A program made the translations under genes and the position numbers. A DNA stretch of 6,328 nucleotides, from assembly GCA_900549275.1 (NCBI GenBank), contig URNU01000091.1:1-6328 (forward strand), read 5' to 3'. This document shows, piece after piece, positions 4,034 to 6,328 of this stretch. The stretch's first letter is position 1, and every line of letters begins with the position of its first letter. The DNA comes from an uncultured Collinsella sp. GTDB taxonomy: Bacteria > Actinomycetota > Coriobacteriia > Coriobacteriales > Coriobacteriaceae. The notes beneath the pieces are model-generated. The model saw nothing but the letters and a program-made list of their open reading frames with translations. It was not told the DNA's origin and did no database searches.

Positions 4034-6328
4034 GCCCTTGGGCTTGCTGGCGTAGAACTTCTTCTTTTTGAGCTTGCCGGCGGGGGAGGGTTTGCCGTCG
4101 CCGCGCGGCCCTTGGTCGCCGGCCTGCGCGTGCGCGGATACTGCCGCACGAGGCTTGCGGGCTTCGGGGTTGCGTAGCTCCTCGGTTCGCTCGGCAATCT
4201 CCTCGGCGCTAAAGCCGACCTCGGCCATGGCATCCTCGATGGGCAGGCGGCGCACGATATAGCAATGATGCACCCTCTGGTTGCGCGCGAAATCCTCGGG
4301 GATGGTCTGCGCCGTAATGTCCTCCAGCACGACGCCCGCGCGCGCGAGCTTGCGCGTCTCGGGGCGGAAACCGCGTAGGTTGCAGCTAAAGATGGCGTGG
4401 CCGCCCTGTGCGAGCAGGCGAGATACGCCGGCCAAAAGCTCAACATGGTCGCGTTGGACATCCCAAGTGCGGCGGCCCATCTTGGACGAGTTCGAGAACG
4501 TGGGCGGGTCGACAAAGATCAGGTCCCAGCGGTTGCGCGTCTGGCGCTGGTCGCGAATCCAGGCGAGCACGTCATCGCGCACAAAGTGATGCTGCGGCCC
4601 CACAAAGCCGTTCTGTCGCATGTTGCGCTCGGCCCAATCCAGGTAGGTGTTGGAAAGGTCGACCGTCACAGTTTCCTCGACGCCGCCATCGGCCGCATAG
4701 CAGGTGGCAGTGCCGGTGTAGGCAAACAGGTTGAGGAAGCGGCGTGCCTGTTTGGCGTGCTCGCGTACCAGGTTGCGGGTGACGCGGTGATCCAGGAAGA
4801 TGCCCACATCCAGGTAGTCGTCAAAGTTGACGGCAAAGGTGAGTCCGCCCTCTTCGATGAGCGGCAGGCGACGGCGCGCGATGTTGGCGCGCTCGCCCGA
4901 TGCGCCCTTGCCGGCGCCCTGCTTGCCGTACTGCGAGCCGCCGCGCGAACGCATGCGGGCCTTGGCGTGCACGTGCTCGGCCGGGACATCCAGGATACGC
5001 GGCGCGATGGCCAAGATGTCGAGCATGCGGGCCTGGGCCAGCGCGGGGTCGATGGTCTTAGGCGCGGCGTATTCGGCGATGACGAGCCAGCGGCCTGGCG
5101 TCTGCGGGCAACCCTCGTACAGGTCGATGGCGGCGGAGTAATCGGGCAGGTCGGCATCGTAGACGCGGTAGCAGCTCACGCCCTCGCGCTTGGCCCACTT
5201 GCGGCGCAGACGGGCATTCTTGCGCAGGCGGTTGGCGAACTGCTCGGACTCCGGGATGAGCACGGGCAGCGGCTTGCCGTCGCCCAGGTCGAGCGTGGCA
5301 GCAGGTTCGGGCATGGGGGTGTTGGCGGCTTCGTTTTCGGCGTCCGCGGTCTGCGCCTCGGTGTTTGCGCTGGCCGCAGCCTCAAACGCTGCGGCGGCGT
5401 GGTCGAGCGAGGGCCAAACCTCAAGAGCCGCCTCCTCGTTATTGGGCATGACGGCGATGGAGCGCGCAGGCTCGGCATGGAGCGCGCGGGCCATAAGTCC
5501 ATCGCGGGTGAGCGCGGCGACCGGCGCGGCGGCAAGCTCGGGCGCGCGGCGCAGCTCGCCGATGAGTGTCATGGCGTCGTGCATGAGCGAAAGCGGGGTC
5601 TCGGTGGTATCTGCGACCACGGCGGCACCGGCGACGGCGCCTGCATGGTCCAGCACGGTGGCGGGCTTGGCGGCGCAAAAGTCGACAAAACGCTTGTAGC
5701 CGGCACACTTGACCATGCGCTCGGCAGTCTTGCGGGCGGCGGGGTCGATGTCTACGGCCACGATGCGCGCCTGCCGCTCGTGCGCTGCCGCCTCGCGCTC
5801 GCGCGCCTCGGCAAGCAGCTGCTCCCACAGGGCGGCATCATGCAGCTGCCAGCCCTCAAAACCCCAGTGCTCGCGTGCAAAACCCGGGGCGCGGTCAGTC
5901 AGAATGTTCACGGCTTCCAGCAGCAGACCGCCGCCGGCGCACGAGGCGTCGATCAGCGTAGGCAGGGCTTCGTTCTCGTACTCGTCGGCCGTCAGCTCGC
6001 GCTCGCACAGTGCGGTCCAGCTGATCTGCGCCAGCACCAGGGCGGCGTAGTCGGGGCGCAGCACGTGCGCGCCCTCGCCGGCGCGGGTTGCTGCGGGCGG
6101 CAGGCGCTTAAACAGCGGGTCGCCCGAAAGGTCCAGGCTAATGCTCGCGCGGCGCTGGCGCAGCGAAAGCAGTAGGTGAACATCGGGGTCGGCGGCATCG
6201 ACGTCGGCGCGACGGCCCGTGGTCTCGGCCAGGCGGTCGCACAGCGCGTCCTTGGCGCGCAGGGCCGAGAAGCGCGTGTTGCGCAGCTGCTCGGTCACGC
6301 CGCGGGCGGTGATGGCGATGGTGGCGCC
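4028..6328 (-). CDS. rlmKL: RlmKL-type 23S rRNA methyltransferase, 5' end outside window; RlmL half appears degenerate
   Basis: E. coli RlmKL makes m2G2445 (RlmL half) and m7G2069 (RlmK half) in 23S rRNA. The frame is open through the right edge and 766 residues are readable. GATIAITARGVTEQLRNTRF at the edge aligns inside the THUMP region, so the GTG at 6298 is internal. Residues are counted from base 6328. A THUMP end leads to SISLDLSGDPLFKR. The RlmL-like domain carries DASCAGGG (127-134), TDRAPGFAREHWGFEGW and VDIDPAA. Where E. coli has NPPY, this protein reads DTTE (240-243). An Ala/Glu-rich linker (about 305-362) comes before FANRLRKNARLRRKWAKREG. The RlmK half has FLNLFAYTGTAT (531-542), VDLSNTYLDWAERN and VDPPTFSN with Asp607, all intact. 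A tail of about 70 residues beyond the usual end finishes in KLKKKKFYASKPKGK. I infer m7G2069 activity is kept and m2G2445 activity lost. Confidence 0.93.
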   Translation of the reverse strand, partial: GATIAITARGVTEQLRNTRFSALRAKDALCDRLAETTGRRADVDAADPDVHLLLSLRQRRASISLDLSGDPLFKRLPPAATRAGEGAHVLRPDYAALVLAQISWTALCERELTADEYENEALPTLIDASCAGGGLLLEAVNILTDRAPGFAREHWGFEGWQLHDAALWEQLLAEAREREAAAHERQARIVAVDIDPAARKTAERMVKCAGYKRFVDFCAAKPATVLDHAGAVAGAAVVADTTETPLSLMHDAMTLIGELRRAPELAAAPVAALTRDGLMARALHAEPARSIAVMPNNEEAALEVWPSLDHAAAAFEAAASANTEAQTADAENEAANTPMPEPAATLDLGDGKPLPVLIPESEQFANRLRKNARLRRKWAKREGVSCYRVYDADLPDYSAAIDLYEGCPQTPGRWLVIAEYAAPKTIDPALAQARMLDILAIAPRILDVPAEHVHAKARMRSRGGSQYGKQGAGKGASGERANIARRRLPLIEEGGLTFAVNFDDYLDVGIFLDHRVTRNLVREHAKQARRFLNLFAYTGTATCYAADGGVEETVTVDLSNTYLDWAERNMRQNGFVGPQHHFVRDDVLAWIRDQRQTRNRWDLIFVDPPTFSNSSKMGRRTWDVQRDHVELLAGVSRLLAQGGHAIFSCNLRGFRPETRKLARAGVVLEDITAQTIPEDFARNQRVHHCYIVRRLPIEDAMAEVGFSAEEIAERTEELRNPEARKPRAAVSAHAQAGDQGPRGDGKPSPAGKLKKKKFYASKPKGK

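Noticed and set aside
4397..6175. 592-residue open frame on the + strand opposite the methyltransferase gene
   Set aside because: It has no recognisable domain and a Gly/Val/Arg/Gln-biased composition. It mirrors the codon pattern of the well-supported rRNA methyltransferase on the other strand.
6296..6298. GTG 6298 as the true start of the rRNA methyltransferase
   Set aside because: The frame stays open to the window edge, and the ten residues before it continue the THUMP-region similarity to E. coli RlmKL. The real start is outside the window.

Overview
The window is GC-rich, densely coding chromosomal DNA. It holds four recognisable genes, one small unassigned gene and two short intergenic regions with strong secondary structure. 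Codon usage, a Firmicutes-type Kup tail, a short KdpD-like kinase and a fused RlmK/RlmL-type methyltransferase together suggest a high-GC Gram-positive bacterium. My best guess is Coriobacteriia, perhaps Collinsella or a relative. This is an impression from protein style, not a database result.

Left half (1-3932, all + strand): the window opens inside a Kup-family potassium transporter, of which the C-terminal 402 residues are present. A 64-residue single-span membrane protein with a good ribosome binding site follows. Next comes a strong hairpin terminator whose 5' arm is present in two competing copies. After it lies a tightly coupled two-component pair, a short KdpD-like sensor kinase (541 aa) and a KdpE-like response regulator (237 aa, GTG start). 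KdpDE systems classically sense K+ limitation and control the kdpFABC pump. Here the pair sits beside kup and no kdpFABC gene is in the window, so control of Kup or of a distant target is plausible but unproven.

Right part (3933-6328): a 67-nt nested palindrome separates kdpE from a convergent gene on the - strand. That gene encodes a large RlmKL-type 23S rRNA methyltransferase and runs off the right edge, so the N-terminal part of its THUMP region is missing. Its C-terminal RlmK half has intact motifs. Its RlmL half has lost the NPPY catalytic motif and has an altered SAM-binding loop, so it looks like a pseudo-methyltransferase.

I see no tRNA, rRNA, CRISPR array, transposase, phage gene or defence gene. 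No gene-free stretch exceeds 300 bases; the longest is the 113 nt at 1476-1588. I see no clear new multi-gene system. The best leads are the degenerate RlmL domain, the two-armed terminator in front of kdpD, the 67-nt palindrome, and the kup / small membrane protein / kdpDE neighbourhood.
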